Source: Bacillota bacterium
GTDB taxonomy: Bacteria; Bacillota; Clostridia; Lachnospirales; Lachnospiraceae
Assembly (NCBI GenBank): GCA_023411215.1
Contig: JAEYOY010000018.1
Span: 11,291-75,290, forward strand
DNA: 64,000 nt
Direction: 5' to 3'
Below are positions 63,359-64,000 of the stretch, piece by piece. The position numbers were made by a program, and so were the translations under genes. Position 1 is the first letter of the stretch. Each line of letters starts with the position of its first letter. The notes under the pieces are model-generated. The model saw only the letters and a program-made list of their open reading frames with translations. It was not told where the DNA came from and made no database searches.

Positions 63359-63440
63359 TGGATGGAGAAGGATTCGAACCTTCGAAAGCGTCGCTAACAG
63401 ATTTACAGTCTGCCCCCTTTGGCCACTCGGGAACCCATCC
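63359..63440 (-). tRNA. tRNA-Tyr (GTA)
   Basis: 82 bases with a long variable arm; anticodon loop CTGTAAA. Confidence 0.95.
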
Positions 63441-63469
63441 AAAATAATATACAACCATATTAAGTTGTA

Positions 63470-63542
63470 AGCCGATGATCGGACTCGAACCGATAACCTG
63501 CTGATTACAAGTCAGCTGCTCTGCCAATTGAGCCACATCGGC
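63470..63542 (-). tRNA. tRNA-Thr (TGT)
   Basis: 73 bases; anticodon loop CTTGTAA; acceptor GCCGATG/CATCGGC. Confidence 0.95.
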
Positions 63543-63588
63543 ATATTACACACCATTACCTGAGTTCAATACCTGTTAGAGTATTGAA

Positions 63589-63661
63589 TGGGACCTATAG
63601 GGCTCGAACCTATGACCCTCTGCTTGTAAGGCAGATGCTCTCCCAGCTGAGCTAAGATCCC
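63589..63661 (-). tRNA. tRNA-Val (TAC)
   Basis: 73 bases; anticodon loop CTTACAA; discriminator A. Confidence 0.95.
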
Positions 63662-63782
63662 ATGGGATTATTATATACAAAAAACCTTATTTTACACTGG
63701 TAAAATTATATATAACCGATAGGTTTTTGTATAAAAACATTAACCTATCTAAGATTCCAGTCGAAAGACTTTTCATCTTTAA

Positions 63783-63856
63783 CGACCCAGAAGGGACTCG
63801 AACCCTCGACCTCCGCCGTGACAGGGCGGCGCTCTAACCAACTGAGCCACTGGGCC
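63783..63856 (-). tRNA. tRNA-Asp (GTC)
   Basis: 74 bases; anticodon loop CTGTCAC; discriminator G, as expected for Asp. First tRNA after the 23S gene. Confidence 0.95.
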
Positions 63857-63937
63857 TTACTTGAAACCACACTAGAAAACGATAAATTCATCCAAACTCA
63901 TTGTATTCTTCGAATACAAATAACAAACCATTTTTAG

Positions 63938-64000
63938 GTCAAGCCCTCGACCTATTAGTAACAGTCAGCTACATGCGTTACCGCACTTCCACCTCTGTCC
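63938..64000 (-). rRNA. 23S ribosomal RNA, 3' end (partial)
   Basis: On the minus strand the last bases read ACGCATGTAGCTGACTG and ACTAATAGGTCGAGGGC, the conserved 3' terminus of bacterial 23S rRNA (domain VI). The gene continues beyond the right edge. The exact 3' end is uncertain by a few bases. Confidence 0.93.

Overview
The window is low-GC Firmicutes DNA. Gene content (Flp/Tad pilus locus, flagellin and FliS, BofA and YaaL sporulation-associated proteins, T-box and yybP-ykoY leaders, ATP-type PEP carboxykinase) and protein style point to a motile, probably spore-forming anaerobe of the Lachnospiraceae (Clostridium cluster XIVa). The exact genus cannot be fixed from the sequence alone. 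I see no insertion sequence, prophage, CRISPR array or plasmid function.

Layout. 1-9.1 kb: housekeeping and small operons: a partial MTA/SAH nucleosidase, a TSCPD protein with MurG, a HIT protein, an orphan histidine kinase, a flavodoxin-SCP2 fusion, a rhomboid protease, glycerol kinase, two small membrane proteins and a BlaI-type repressor. 9.3-11.4 kb: a manganese-type riboswitch before an unusual fusion of a GDT1-type cation exporter, a Cys4 linker and a metallo-beta-lactamase-fold hydrolase. 11.6-23.1 kb: a ten-gene Tad-type pilus locus on the minus strand (TadZ, TadA, TadB, TadC, Flp-like pilin, DUF5702-type protein, TadE-like protein, prepilin peptidase, second TadE-like protein, FHA protein). 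23.2-31 kb: a folded intergenic locus, divergent bofA and yaaL, then fliS, a large flagellin and a 1147-residue FliK-like protein.

31-45 kb: a DUF885 lipoprotein, pckA, a roughly 265-bp foldback, metG with its T-box, a DUF4846-CapA lipoprotein, galE, a truncated CAP-domain remnant, a possible nuclease, an S1-domain protein and a small alarmone synthetase. 45.6-49.6 kb: a heterodimeric multidrug-type ABC exporter preceded by a 31-codon leader ORF and an intrinsic terminator, an arrangement like bmrB-bmrCD of Bacillus subtilis. 49.8-52.5 kb: an ABC-2 exporter with LytTR and DUF3021 partners. 52.8-62.7 kb: DJ-1, Nudix, an OmpR-type two-component system, transketolase and transaldolase, a Cache-GGDEF-EAL protein and a sirtuin. 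62.9-64 kb: seven tRNA genes read out of a 23S rRNA gene whose 3' end lies at the right edge.

Most interesting points: the foldback between pckA and metG; the leader peptide/attenuator of the ABC exporter; the GDT1-MBL fusion under a Mn riboswitch; a dispersed repeat at 7.9 and 42.6 kb whose hairpin shows compensatory changes; a 27-bp inverted repeat flanking 112 bp upstream of a TadE gene (possible inverton); and four CAAGTAA copies spaced exactly 17 bp apart between bofA and yaaL.
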